Notes: generated by a model from the letters alone, not told the origin. Numbered from the stretch's first letter, positions 1-7,817 are shown. The stretch is DNA of 28,134 nucleotides from JBNJGT01 sp964473285 (GCA_964473285.1 CAYYOI010000020.1:1-28134); one strand, 5' to 3'. Numbers and translations are program-made.

Positions 1-53
1 TTTGCTAACTTTCCTTAGGCTGGAAGCCTAAAGCAGATTTTTTAGAAAAACTC
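1..53 (+). repeat. 53-bp terminal inverted repeat, left copy
   Basis: Bases 1-53 are identical to the reverse complement of 28082-28134. Identity ends at base 53/54 on the inner side and runs to the very first base on the outer side. Inside is a perfect hairpin, TTAGGCT (15-21), loop GGA, AGCCTAA (25-31), followed by a T6 run at 38-43, so it resembles a terminator read rightwards. It ends about 15 bp before the TATA-like element of nop5. It may be a dispersed genomic repeat at which assembly stopped, or a real terminal repeat. Confidence 0.9.
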
Positions 54-67
54 AACGATATGCAAAT

Positions 68-76
68 CTTTTTAAA
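68..76 (+). promoter_or_regulatory. TATA-like element of nop5-flpA
   Basis: TTTTTAAAT is centred about 27 bp upstream of the ATG at 99. That spacing fits a leaderless archaeal transcript starting at or next to this ATG. The element would lie inside the coding region if the earlier ATG at 60 were used, which argues for the ATG at 99. Confidence 0.5.
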
Positions 77-98
77 TCAATCCACATCATTGCATGGA

Positions 99-950
99 AT
101 GTATAAATTCAGGAGCATACTGGGCTGGATAGCTATTGATGGTGATATAAGGTTCGTAGAAAAAGAGCCTGATTCAGAAGAGTTGCCTGTGAAGGAATAC
201 AAAAGAGTGCTTTCTTTTCTCAGGTCTTATCCAGAAAAACTTCATGAGGCAAACCTTGTTGAGACAAAAAGGGATATAAAGGCTTCTGTGGGTGATGATC
301 TCCTGGTTATCCAGTGCATAAGGTCAATAGAAGACCTGACACGGGTCTCCAACGGGCTTGTCAGCCGCCTGCGTGAATGGTATGAGTTGTATAATCCTGA
401 GTTCTCCAAGAGGGTTGATTCCCACGAGGCTTTTGTTAAAGATATCCTTGAATCAGAGCGGGATGAGTTGCTTTCAAGGTTTGGAATCACTGAGACAATG
501 GGTGCGGATCTTCCTGAGGATGATATAAGTATCATGATGAGTCTTGCAGGGCGCATAAAAGGTCTTTATGAGGAAAGAATCGTTTTGGAAAAGTATATCC
601 AGGGAAAGATGAATGCTTTGTGCCCTAATGTGCTTACACTTACAGGACCCCATATCGGTGCAAAACTACTGGAACTTGCAGGTTCATTGAAGCACCTCTC
701 AGAACTTCCTGCATCAACTGTGCAGTTGCTTGGTGCTGAGAAGGCCTTGTTTCGGCATATCAGGCAGGGAAGCAAGTGTCCGAAATACGGTGTGCTGTTA
801 CAGCATCAGTTCGTGGCTTCAGCAGAACACAAGGGAAAGGCGGCAAGAGCGCTTGCTGATAAGATATCCATCGCTTCAAAGGTTGATTACTTTGGAGGAG
901 AGTTCATAGGAGACAAGCTGAAAGAGAAGCTTGAGAAAAGGTTCAAATGA
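99..950 (+). CDS. nop5: Nop5 (Nop56/58-like), box C/D RNP core protein
   Basis: Scaffold protein of the archaeal box C/D guide ribonucleoprotein. It binds fibrillarin through its N-terminal domain and the L7Ae-bound guide RNA through its C-terminal Nop domain, for 2'-O-methylation of rRNA and tRNA. The N-terminal domain is followed by a long coiled-coil region and a clear Nop domain in the C-terminal half (LTGPHIGAKLLELAGSL, then TVQLLGAEKALFRHI and a PKYG motif). I chose the ATG at 99 (283 aa) over 60, because the N-terminus then lines up with family members that start just before the first strand (ILGWIAIDGDI), and a TATA element lies 27 bp upstream. The stop overlaps the flpA start by 4 bp (ATGA), so the pair is co-transcribed and probably translationally coupled. 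Archaeal Nop5 is usually about 270-410 aa. Confidence 0.93.
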   Translation: MYKFRSILGWIAIDGDIRFVEKEPDSEELPVKEYKRVLSFLRSYPEKLHEANLVETKRDIKASVGDDLLVIQCIRSIEDLTRVSNGLVSRLREWYELYNPEFSKRVDSHEAFVKDILESERDELLSRFGITETMGADLPEDDISIMMSLAGRIKGLYEERIVLEKYIQGKMNALCPNVLTLTGPHIGAKLLELAGSLKHLSELPASTVQLLGAEKALFRHIRQGSKCPKYGVLLQHQFVASAEHKGKAARALADKISIASKVDYFGGEFIGDKLKEKLEKRFK

Positions 951-1603
951 GGCAGGCAAAGATATTCGAGGTATTTGAAGAGGGCAAGAAGCTCTTTACG
1001 AAAAATCTTGTAAAGGGACATCCGGTTTATGGTGAAGACATAGTCATGCGTGATGGTGAATACCGTGAGTGGAACCCTAAGCGAAGCAAGCTTGGTGCAG
1101 CGATCAAGAAAGGTGCTGGAAACCTGGGAATCCGCAAGGGAAGTTATGTGCTTTATCTTGGAGCAGCGAGTGGAACCACTGCAAGCCATGTTTCTGATAT
1201 GGTGGGAAAGGGGGGGTTTGTGTTCGGTCTTGATTTTTCTGCAAGGGTTGTGCGTGACCTGGTTTTTGTTTCTGAGGTGAGAAAGAATCTTGCGCCTCTT
1301 CTTGGTGATGCGAGGCAACCTTTAAGTTATGCAGGGCGTGTATGCGAAGTGGATGTAGTATTTCAGGATATAGCGCAGTATGACCAGGCTGAGATATTCA
1401 TGAAGAATTGCGAGCTTTACCTGAAGAAAGGAGGGTTTGGCCTGCTTGCAGTGAAGTCACGAAGCATTGATATCTCAAAGAAACCCAAGGTAGTGTACAG
1501 GGATGTGAGGGCCAAGCTAGAGAAAAAGATGACAATAGTTGACTTTCGTGAGCTGGACCCTTTTGAGAAGGATCATTGCATGTTCATCTGCAAGTTCAAA
1601 TGA
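947..1603 (+). CDS. flpA: Fibrillarin-like rRNA/tRNA 2'-O-methyltransferase
   Basis: SAM-dependent catalytic subunit of the box C/D RNP, adding 2'-O-methyl groups at guide-selected positions. The 218-aa protein shows the Rossmann glycine motif YVLYLGAASGTTASHVSDMV around residues 67-86, an acidic strand GFVFGLDFS, and the VVFQDIAQYDQAEIF segment typical of fibrillarins. The Lys in LLAVKSRSID also fits the family's active site. It starts inside the nop5 stop codon (ATGA overlap). Its 3' end overlaps the convergent thyA gene by 31 bp, so the last residues of both proteins are encoded on opposite strands of the same DNA. Confidence 0.95.
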   Translation: MRQAKIFEVFEEGKKLFTKNLVKGHPVYGEDIVMRDGEYREWNPKRSKLGAAIKKGAGNLGIRKGSYVLYLGAASGTTASHVSDMVGKGGFVFGLDFSARVVRDLVFVSEVRKNLAPLLGDARQPLSYAGRVCEVDVVFQDIAQYDQAEIFMKNCELYLKKGGFGLLAVKSRSIDISKKPKVVYRDVRAKLEKKMTIVDFRELDPFEKDHCMFICKFK

Positions 1604-2871
1604 TTGTCCTGCACATACGGGATGTTTTGTTCTAGTGCAAGTTGAGCTTTCTGGAGTTCTTTTCCTATATAGAGGTAATGGCTTTTTTGTGAGAGAAGAT
1701 CCTCTTGTGCGATCTTTTCTATCAATTCTTCTGCGCATCCTTTGAGGGCTCTTATTGTAGTGCCTTCAAGTGACTGGAGGGTGAGATGTATCCTGTCCCT
1801 GACCTGGATTATGACGTTGCCACGGGGGTCATAAGTTCTAGTGATTGGTGGCCTTATATGCCTTGCTTCCTCATAGTCATGCTCATATATATGGGCTGAA
1901 TTCGAGACTATGGTGAGGGTGCCTGTTTCTTTTTTGATTGCATCGGCAATATGTTTCATCAGGCCAGTGAGTGCGTAGGCGTTTGCTTTGGCACCTTTCA
2001 TCATATCATGGGACCTGAAGAATGCGGTGAGGTGTAACTTCTCATCGCATAAGAAATGCAGGTATCCCAGGCAGGGAGGGGAGTTGCTGGAGTTGTCTTT
2101 TGAGGGGTCATGGGTTGTTGCAGCTGCTCTCCTGCTGATTGGTGATTCTTTGAGCTTGTCTATTATTTGTTGTACCTGGTCTGTTCCCTTGAAATTCCTC
2201 AGCCTTTGGCCGTAGGTGTAGCTTATTCCTGGGGGACAATGTGGGTCAAGGAGTTGTGATGTGTATGCTTCAATCTCTTTTGAATCATGTGTTGTAGGTT
2301 CTTCTATCACCCATGTTACTGCCAGTAGCTCTTTTTGTTTTGTCTTATACTCTGTCTCTTTCTCTGTACCGTAGCGCATGATCTTATTGACTATCTCTTG
2401 ATGGGCCTGTTCTATTGTTTGTGCTCGGATGAGGAAACCATGCTTCTCAGAAGGGTATGTCTCTTTTTTTGGTGGGGTAAATGATATGTTGATTGCTTTC
2501 CTGTCTTTTGGGGTAACAGGGCTTTTTTGGAGGGAGATATGAACATGTTTTCTTAGGTAATCTATCATTTCTGCTGTTATCTCTTTTGGAAGGACTATGT
2601 CAGTCCCGGGTATGTGATTTTTTGCAAGGCCTTTTTTCCAGAGAATGAGAAGGCTTTCCCAGCCTTTCCTGCCGATAGGGGTCCTTGAGAGGGGATCATC
2701 GGGGCTGATGATTACTTGCTTTATGGACGGTGTTTTACCCAGGGTCTGGATAAGATAGGGTATGCCACTGGGGCTGTAAAGGGTTCCTGCCATCTGATAT
2801 TCGCTTGTGTCAATCTTTGCAGGGTCTGTCCAGCAGGTGCAAAGGGCTATTCCATTTTGTTTTCTGAGCAT
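1573..2871 (-). CDS. thyA: Archaeal thymidylate synthase fused to DUF4346-type domains
   Basis: Predicted to methylate dUMP to dTMP. The 432-aa protein has three parts. Residues 1-110 are an MtrA/DUF4346-associated segment (CTCWTDPAKI, MAGTLYSPSGIPYLI). Residues about 165-340 are a thymidylate synthase core with SRRAAA at 246-251, the candidate nucleophile Cys267 in PPCLG, FRSHDM at 285-290 and SAHIYEHD at 325-332. Residues about 345-425 look like a DUF4346 domain (YDPRGNVIIQV, then HYLYIGKELQKAQLALEQ and YVQD). It is about twice the length of a minimal archaeal TS. The extra domains are known from archaeal homologues, but their role is not established; a pterin-cofactor link through the MtrA-like part is inference. 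It is transcribed divergently from the TrmB regulator and converges on flpA with a 31-bp overlap. Confidence 0.82.
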   Translation of the reverse strand: MLRKQNGIALCTCWTDPAKIDTSEYQMAGTLYSPSGIPYLIQTLGKTPSIKQVIISPDDPLSRTPIGRKGWESLLILWKKGLAKNHIPGTDIVLPKEITAEMIDYLRKHVHISLQKSPVTPKDRKAINISFTPPKKETYPSEKHGFLIRAQTIEQAHQEIVNKIMRYGTEKETEYKTKQKELLAVTWVIEEPTTHDSKEIEAYTSQLLDPHCPPGISYTYGQRLRNFKGTDQVQQIIDKLKESPISRRAAATTHDPSKDNSSNSPPCLGYLHFLCDEKLHLTAFFRSHDMMKGAKANAYALTGLMKHIADAIKKETGTLTIVSNSAHIYEHDYEEARHIRPPITRTYDPRGNVIIQVRDRIHLTLQSLEGTTIRALKGCAEELIEKIAQEDLLSQKSHYLYIGKELQKAQLALEQNIPYVQDNHLNLQMNMQ

Positions 2872-2890
2872 GAGGATTTTTGATATTGTG

Positions 2891-2900
2891 AAATATAATA
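2891..2900 (-). promoter_or_regulatory. TATA-like element of thyA
   Basis: On the minus strand TATTATATTT is centred about 25 bp upstream of the thyA ATG at 2871. The spacing predicts a leaderless transcript. No Shine-Dalgarno sequence is seen in front of this ATG. Confidence 0.6.
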
Positions 2901-2960
2901 TTCCTGTTTAGGACTTGAAGGGTTCTTTTCTGGTGGTTGAGGACTAGAGGGGTACATAGA

Positions 2961-2970
2961 TTTATAAAAT
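2961..2970 (+). promoter_or_regulatory. TATA-like element of the TrmB-family gene
   Basis: TTTATAAAAT is centred about 26 bp upstream of the ATG at 2992. It sits inside a near-palindrome (AGATTTATAAAATCT, 2958-2972), so the same site could also be an operator used for autorepression. That regulatory role is inference. Confidence 0.65.
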
Positions 2971-2991
2971 CTGTAAGGAATGCTTTAGTCA

Positions 2992-3723
2992 ATGCAGGAC
3001 TTTAGCATAATAGGAATGGGAATGTACAGTTCGCAAATAATAAACCTACTCCTGGCAGGAGATCTCATGGCGGTAAAGGAGATCTATGAAAAGACAAAGA
3101 TCCCCAAGAACAAGATATATGAATCGCTTGAAAAACTGCAGCAGGAAGGGATAGTGGGTTGTGAAGAAGGAAAGCCAAAGAAGTATTTCATCGTTAATGA
3201 AGGCCTCATATGGGACAGGGTATCTAAGAAGGAAGAGGAACTTGATTCCCTGCGCAGGTCACTGGAGGATGTGCGAAAGAAAAGAGAAAAGCTTAACCCT
3301 AGCGTTTTTTCTGTGATTGATGGTTCTGATGAGATGCATAAGCTTATTGAGTACAGCAACATGTCAATAAAGCATGAGATACTTTCATGTTCCAACCTGA
3401 AGAAAATGTATTATGGTTGTTATAGAACCCTTAAGGATGCGATAGAGAGAGGGGTTCGTGTCAGGTTTATAGCGCCTGCGGATGCAAAAAAATCAGTGTT
3501 GAAAGCATATGTTGATATTGGGGTAGAGGTCCGCATCTACCAGGCATCTGAGTTGTTCCCTAAGATAGGGCTCCTGGATTATAAATATACGCGTGTTACT
3601 ATCTCAGATCCGGATGTGAAGAACAAGAAGCATGAGAAGACAATCTGGGCTAACAGTCGCATCCTCTATAATATTGTGAAGAATCATTTTGATAAGATCT
3701 GGGATGAGTCAGTCCCCTTTTGA
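2992..3723 (+). CDS. TrmB-family transcriptional regulator
   Basis: Archaeal sugar-responsive or general metabolic regulator type. The 243-aa protein has an N-terminal winged helix (about residues 10-75: LLLAGDLMAVKEIYEKTKIP, KIYESLEKLQQEGIV, KPKKYFIV), a coiled-coil dimer helix (about 78-102, EEELDSLRRSLEDVRKKREK) and a PLD-like effector domain (about 110-240) of the kind found in TrmB proteins. The ligand cannot be read from sequence. It has its own promoter, divergent from thyA with 120 bp between starts, and is followed by a hairpin and a T-rich run. Its targets could be thyA, itself, or genes elsewhere. Confidence 0.85.
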   Translation: MQDFSIIGMGMYSSQIINLLLAGDLMAVKEIYEKTKIPKNKIYESLEKLQQEGIVGCEEGKPKKYFIVNEGLIWDRVSKKEEELDSLRRSLEDVRKKREKLNPSVFSVIDGSDEMHKLIEYSNMSIKHEILSCSNLKKMYYGCYRTLKDAIERGVRVRFIAPADAKKSVLKAYVDIGVEVRIYQASELFPKIGLLDYKYTRVTISDPDVKNKKHEKTIWANSRILYNIVKNHFDKIWDESVPF

Positions 3724-3764
3724 TTTCTAGGATTGAGGAATAAAGGGTATATAGTCAGTAATCT

Positions 3765-3811
3765 GGCTTGGTGTAAATATCCTTCCGGAACATATCCAAG
3801 CCTTTTGTTTT
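3765..3811 (+). terminator. Hairpin plus T-rich tract after the TrmB gene
   Basis: GGCTTGG (3765-3771) pairs perfectly with CCAAGCC (3796-3802), and the arm can extend with ATAT/ATAT pairing inside. It is followed at once by TTTTGTTTT. It lies 40 bp after the TrmB stop codon and suits a 3' end for that transcript. Confidence 0.5.
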
Positions 3812-3964
3812 GTAATCCAAAGGTGATGTACATCGTCGAAAATTTCTCAACTGTTGACTTATGTTAAAAGACTTAATATTGTCTTCAAAGATAGAGGGTT
3901 TTTAGATTACGAAATGGAGTATGAAACTGAATGATTACTATCTAGTTATATTCATTTCGAGTCT
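3803..3964. other. AT-rich intergenic stretch beside the HNH gene
   Basis: No open reading frame of note. It holds small hairpins: AAGAC...GTCTT near 3870-3887, and CGAAATG (about 3910) pairing with CATTTCG (about 3954), the latter just beyond the HNH stop codon and possibly its 3'-end structure. Base composition matches the AT-rich HNH gene rather than the TrmB gene, so it may have arrived with it. Confidence 0.35.
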
Positions 3965-4615
3965 CTAATTTAGTTTCTTCTTCTTTAAATTATTCATTAA
4001 TCTTTGAACTCTTAATCCCTGTAACTCAAGTAGTTTATTATTGTCTTTATGGATTTCTTTATGACAATCTTTGCAGAGGGGGATGATATTCTCATATTCT
4101 GTTCCTCCACCATAAGATCGGGGAAGAATATGGTGCAATTCAATGTGTGTTGGTGAACTACATAAATAACAAGCTTTCTTCATTTTTGAAAATAGCGATT
4201 CTTTCTCTTTTCGGCTTAATTTCTTTCGATGTAATCTGGAACCCTTCTGGGATAATAAATTAATGAAGCCACCATCCTTTACAGTACTTATGTATCTTTG
4301 AGGGTCTTCAAATGATGGAAAATATTTTTGGACTATATTTTTATGAAGAATTACTTTTCCAGCCCCTTTTTTAATCCATGAAACCAATGACTTGATATCA
4401 TATACGATAAAGTTATATCCCAATTTCTCTAGCTCTTTTGGATGAGTAATTTTCCTATATCTTGCTTTTCTTAATTCACATTTGGTTTCAAAACCACACC
4501 ATAAAGAGTCATAACTATATTTCTTATCCTTGAAATTGATTTCAGCTAGCAGAAACAAATTATTAGTTTTTAGTAGTTGCTTTACCTCCTTAGAATACTG
4601 GTTTTTAATGCTCAT
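3965..4615 (-). CDS. Lone HNH endonuclease
   Basis: Predicted metal-dependent DNA nuclease. The C-terminal half carries a full HNH motif: CYLC (about 149-152), then HHILPRSYGGG, the Asn of ENIIPLC, and CKDCHKEIH, so two CxxC pairs for structural zinc plus the catalytic His. The N-terminal 140 residues are basic and match no family I can name. The gene is clearly richer in A/T than its neighbours and stands alone between intergenic stretches, which suggests acquisition as a mobile or homing-type nuclease. No transposase, RuvC domain, intron boundary or methyltransferase partner is visible. A homing endonuclease, a defence nuclease fragment or a solo nuclease all remain possible. Confidence 0.8.
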   Translation of the reverse strand: MSIKNQYSKEVKQLLKTNNLFLLAEINFKDKKYSYDSLWCGFETKCELRKARYRKITHPKELEKLGYNFIVYDIKSLVSWIKKGAGKVILHKNIVQKYFPSFEDPQRYISTVKDGGFINLLSQKGSRLHRKKLSRKEKESLFSKMKKACYLCSSPTHIELHHILPRSYGGGTEYENIIPLCKDCHKEIHKDNNKLLELQGLRVQRLMNNLKKKKLN

Positions 4616-4945
4616 ATTCTAATGGATATATAAATTACTATTTAATTATATGGAAGAATTTGTGTTTTCTTTAATCACAATTTGCCGAAATCCAAGACAA
4701 CTTTTATAAAATATAAAGAGACTTCAGAACCTGAGAAGCAAGAATTTAAGGGTTTGAGATGCTCAAAGACTAAGGTATTTGGCATGTTAGATCCTAAGGC
4801 TCAAACAGTCCAGAATGTAAAGTGACCGGTTTAAAAAAGCAGGGTCGTCTTTTGTGTGAGCCATGGAAGACGACTCTGGGGCTAATATCGCCGACATTTG
4901 GGCACACAGTACTTTTAACTAAGGAGTAACAACAAATGAAGAAAC
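4616..4945. other. Structured intergenic region, possible RNA gene or gene remnant
   Basis: No ORF with a start codon covers this stretch. It contains a TATA-like run TTTATAAAATATAAA (about 4703-4717), which could start a plus-strand transcript near 4735. A strong 10-bp stem lies at 4842-4851/4867-4876 (GGGTCGTCTT with AAGACGACTC, one G-T pair). On the minus strand that stem is followed by T6, like a terminator. A plus-strand frame without Met is open from about 4645 to a stop near 4825, which could be a decayed gene end. No tRNA, SRP, RNase P or 5S features were recognised. Confidence 0.3.
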
Positions 4946-4955
4946 ATTTATAAAT
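4946..4955 (+). promoter_or_regulatory. TATA-like element of the small anchored protein
   Basis: ATTTATAAAT lies about 35 bp upstream of the ATG at 4986, predicting a start of transcription near 4977 and a very short leader. This supports the ATG at 4986 rather than the in-frame TTG at 4962. Confidence 0.55.
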
Positions 4956-4985
4956 TAGAGTTTGTTTCTACTAGTAAGTGATAAT

Positions 4986-5285
4986 ATGAAAGAGCTGTTA
5001 TTCATTCCATTTATTGGTGTATTTGTCCTTGGTGTAGGTGTACAGTTGGAATCCATTGCTGAGGAATCAAGTGATAAGGCAATCCGTTATGCAGGACAGA
5101 TGAGCGATGCCATGGACTGTGCCATGCTTGGGCGCCATATAAGTGATTGCTCTCCTGAATTGACGGATACCAGCTTTAGTCCAGAAATCGAGAAAACACA
5201 GAGAGTTCTTGAAAATATAAGTCGGCAAGGTAATCAGAGCATTAATACGAGTGATGGGGTCATTTCATATCAAGCTTATTCTTGA
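4986..5285 (+). CDS. Small membrane-anchored or secreted hypothetical protein
   Basis: Family not recognised. The 99-aa product starts with a short hydrophobic segment (LLFIPFIGVFVLGVGVQ, residues 4-20) that could be a signal anchor, followed by a polar extracellular part rich in Ser, Asp and Glu with two Cys near residues 46 and 56 (one NQS and one NTS sequon near the end). I start it at the ATG at 4986 because a TATA element lies at suitable distance and the hydrophobic segment then begins at residue 4; the in-frame TTG at 4962 would add eight residues. Its 3' end overlaps the convergent surface-protein gene by 26 bp. It could be a short pilin-like protein, but no class III leader is evident. 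Confidence 0.55.
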   Translation: MKELLFIPFIGVFVLGVGVQLESIAEESSDKAIRYAGQMSDAMDCAMLGRHISDCSPELTDTSFSPEIEKTQRVLENISRQGNQSINTSDGVISYQAYS

Positions 5286-7089
5286 TGTCATTGAGCTGCT
5301 TGTTTGTCTCTTCAATACCTTTTGAGAGATTTTCACGTTTCTTATCATTATCAACATCTGGCCTATCTGAGGAGGTATGTTTAGTAGTTTGTTGTTTAGT
5401 GGTTGTTGCTTTAGGTTGAGGTGTTATCTTTGCTTCAGTCTTTTCTTTTAGTGAATCTATCTCATTCTCCATCTTCTGGAGATCCTTTCTTTCCTTTTTC
5501 CTTTTGAACTGGAGCACTTCAACCGGAAGGACAAGGAAAATTATGACTATCCCAAGGGCAATAAGGCCTCCGATCTCGATAAATCGGAGTGAGCCTGTGG
5601 TAAAATCAGAGGAGACAACGTTGGAGAGTATGACTGTCTTCATTGTTGAGCTTTCAGGGATGCCGTATACAAGGGGAAATGTGTTTAGCACGTTTATCTT
5701 ATCTGTGACATAACTTACTTCCCAGGTATCACCTCTCTTTATCTTGTCTACTTTCCAAATTCCTTTCTCATGGAACTGTTTTGTTATTTCCTTGAATTCG
5801 CTGTCTTTTTCCAGGAGCTCATTCATCACCAACTGGGTGATATCACTTTCACCCATGTTCTGGAGCTTTATGGTGACACGTACCTGGTCATCGTTCAGGA
5901 ATTTTATGCCTTTCTGGATGAATAGTTTCTTTTCTGGAACATACATCCTGACAAAGGAGATAGGCTGGGAATAGATCGTTCCGTTCTTGTAGTGGACTTC
6001 TGCAGAATTGAAATAATCCACACCAAGAGAATCATTGTCAGTATATCTTAATTTATAGGATATACGGCGGGTCTCCTGGGAATTAAGGGACACATTGTCC
6101 CAGGTCAGTTCCCTTCCGTCCTGTTTTCCTTTGGTCTCGATCACTCTAAAGCCGTCCGGGATTGTATCTTTTACTTCTGACTTGATCTTTTTTGGATTGA
6201 AGTTATTGACAAGAAGGGTCACATCAATTGTTTCGCCGGGATTGACCAGTTTTTTTGATACTTTCTTGCGAACAAAGAGTCGGTCTTTCATGAATTCCAA
6301 TGTGGATGCGTTCTCAGTGACATTTGTCTGGTTCTCTTCTGGCTTGAACAACTCATCCTGATCAAGGTAGGTAATGTTTAGGTCTTCATCAAAGTAGATG
6401 TCTTTAAGATTTATGTCGGTTGAGAGCCAGTAGACCTCTCCCTCATAGGCGTCCTCGTCAATAAAGTCGATGTTCCATTGTTCGTGAGGTCCTAGTTCAC
6501 CATCCTCTTTTTCAAATTCCCACTTATCAAGCTCGTTATTTATGTTCTGGTCAGGGGTTTTTATTATGGTTGCTTTCTTGATTCTGAATGTGAAGTTGGT
6601 CGGGTTCTTGTAGGTTGCAGAGATGAGTCTTGTGTTTTCTTCTCCTCCCTGTGCGGGATCTTCAAGGGGGGCTTTATTGAGCTTTCCTATTGTGGGGGTG
6701 TGTATCTCCATGAGTTCTTTTCTGATCTTTCTTATGAAGATTCCACTATGGTTCATGATTGATTTGTCAGTGGTGATCCCTTTTATGTTGAACTTGAAAC
6801 TGAGGGAGGAATTTGCCGGAAGCTCATTGATTATAATCTTGTTCTCTTTTGTGAGGGTCGCTTTGGATGAGTTGATTAATCTTAACTGGAGCGGAGCAAG
6901 GTCAAGGGGGATATTTATTGCATATATGTGTGTTTTTGTTGGGTTATCGATTGAAATAGTGCCGTTGATATTGACTATAAAATATTCCTCGTAGAAACTG
7001 ATCACTTGCCCTTTTTCCTGGCTATGCACTTCTATTCCATCAGCATAGACGCAGATTGCAAGCAGGATAAAAAGTAATACCTTTTTCAT
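5260..7089 (-). CDS. Surface-anchored protein with DUF11-like repeats and cytoplasmic coiled tail
   Basis: Secreted membrane-anchored protein of 609 aa, no named family. A signal peptide (MKKVLLFILLAICVYA) leads into a beta-rich ectodomain. Residues about 270-370 (LFVRKKVSKKLVNPGETIDV, then DTIPDGFRVIETKG) look like a DUF11/conserved-repeat Ig-like module, with a second such module about 380-490. A single membrane span (about 512-532, IGGLIALGIVIIFLVLPVEV) is followed by a charged, Lys/Gln-rich cytoplasmic tail ending in a coiled coil (NLSKGIEETNKQLNDIKNKL). Several N-glycosylation sequons are present in the ectodomain. The start overlaps the preceding gene's stop by 4 bp. As the last gene of the 9617-5260 operon it may link the surface layer to a cytoplasmic partner (inference). 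Confidence 0.75.
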   Translation of the reverse strand: MKKVLLFILLAICVYADGIEVHSQEKGQVISFYEEYFIVNINGTISIDNPTKTHIYAINIPLDLAPLQLRLINSSKATLTKENKIIINELPANSSLSFKFNIKGITTDKSIMNHSGIFIRKIRKELMEIHTPTIGKLNKAPLEDPAQGGEENTRLISATYKNPTNFTFRIKKATIIKTPDQNINNELDKWEFEKEDGELGPHEQWNIDFIDEDAYEGEVYWLSTDINLKDIYFDEDLNITYLDQDELFKPEENQTNVTENASTLEFMKDRLFVRKKVSKKLVNPGETIDVTLLVNNFNPKKIKSEVKDTIPDGFRVIETKGKQDGRELTWDNVSLNSQETRRISYKLRYTDNDSLGVDYFNSAEVHYKNGTIYSQPISFVRMYVPEKKLFIQKGIKFLNDDQVRVTIKLQNMGESDITQLVMNELLEKDSEFKEITKQFHEKGIWKVDKIKRGDTWEVSYVTDKINVLNTFPLVYGIPESSTMKTVILSNVVSSDFTTGSLRFIEIGGLIALGIVIIFLVLPVEVLQFKRKKERKDLQKMENEIDSLKEKTEAKITPQPKATTTKQQTTKHTSSDRPDVDNDKKRENLSKGIEETNKQLNDIKNKLDMK

Positions 7090-7778
7090 TTGCTGCTCCT
7101 CGTAAATCTAATTACAAGGACGATCAGGCTGATTAATATTACTGTTACCCAGAAGATGTTTATCATCCGGATGGGTGTTTTTGGAAGTGGAAGGATTGTG
7201 TATTCGAATTGCAGCGCTGATTTATCATCCCAGTTGATGACTCTGTGATCCTCTGTTTTTGAGATATCACCTTCAGGTGCATATGTTATATGATTTGATT
7301 TTGGTAATCTAAAATTAGTTGTTGACTCTTTGATTGGTATTGTTGTTTTTTCTTCGGGCACCTGGATCTCGTGGAAGAGGATGCCTTTGGTCTTGAAATC
7401 CATCTTGTATGTCATGGAAAAATCATAGTAGAACTTTGGAAGGAGAGGCTCCCATATGGTGAATACAAGATCTGTCGCTTCTTTACCGACAATCTTTTCT
7501 GTGTCGACATCTTCTCCGTTCCTGTCAGTCACCGAGTAATCATAGGTCTTTGCAGGTACGTCACCATTCTCTCCCTTTTGTGATACTTTGAAATGAATCT
7601 CTCCAGGAATAATGGGGCTGGAGCCCATGTTCTTTAATCGCATTTCCTTTTCAACAGTCAGGACATCGTCTTCAAGGGTGAATATGGTGTCGTATTCCTG
7701 GAATACAACTATCTCGCTAAGGACAGGAGTAGAAAGAAGAATACAAATCACTATGTAAGTCGTTTTTTTTGAATCCAT
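7086..7778 (-). CDS. Secreted, C-terminally anchored hypothetical protein
   Basis: Unrecognised 230-aa surface protein. A signal peptide (MDSKKTTYIVICILLSTPVLS) is followed by a beta-rich ectodomain of about 180 residues and a C-terminal membrane span (MINIFWVTVILISLIVLVIRF) with a very short basic tail. I place the start at the ATG at 7778, because the signal peptide then has its normal shape; the longer frame begins with TTG at 7811 inside a homopolymer-rich leader. A weak Shine-Dalgarno-like AGGAT lies upstream. It is the middle gene of a three-gene set and overlaps the next gene by 4 bp, so the products are probably made together. The ectodomain resembles the N-terminal part of the next protein in style (a beta-sandwich opening on a FxxxY motif), but homology is not shown. 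Confidence 0.65.
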   Translation of the reverse strand: MDSKKTTYIVICILLSTPVLSEIVVFQEYDTIFTLEDDVLTVEKEMRLKNMGSSPIIPGEIHFKVSQKGENGDVPAKTYDYSVTDRNGEDVDTEKIVGKEATDLVFTIWEPLLPKFYYDFSMTYKMDFKTKGILFHEIQVPEEKTTIPIKESTTNFRLPKSNHITYAPEGDISKTEDHRVINWDDKSALQFEYTILPLPKTPIRMINIFWVTVILISLIVLVIRFTRSSK

Positions 7779-7817
7779 CAGTCTATCCTGATTGACCCCC
7801 CTTTTTTTCAAAAAAAA

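Noticed and set aside
60..98. ATG at 60 as the nop5 start
   Set aside because: A TATA element at 68-76 is correctly spaced for the ATG at 99, and the family N-terminus aligns from there.
4735..4920. tRNA, SRP RNA or RNase P RNA in the structured gap
   Set aside because: I looked for T-loop (GGTTCRA), SRP domain IV and RNase P core signatures and saw none, so no named RNA gene is called.
7779..7811. TTG start at 7811 for the middle surface gene
   Set aside because: It would place eleven charged residues ahead of an otherwise ordinary signal peptide starting at 7778.
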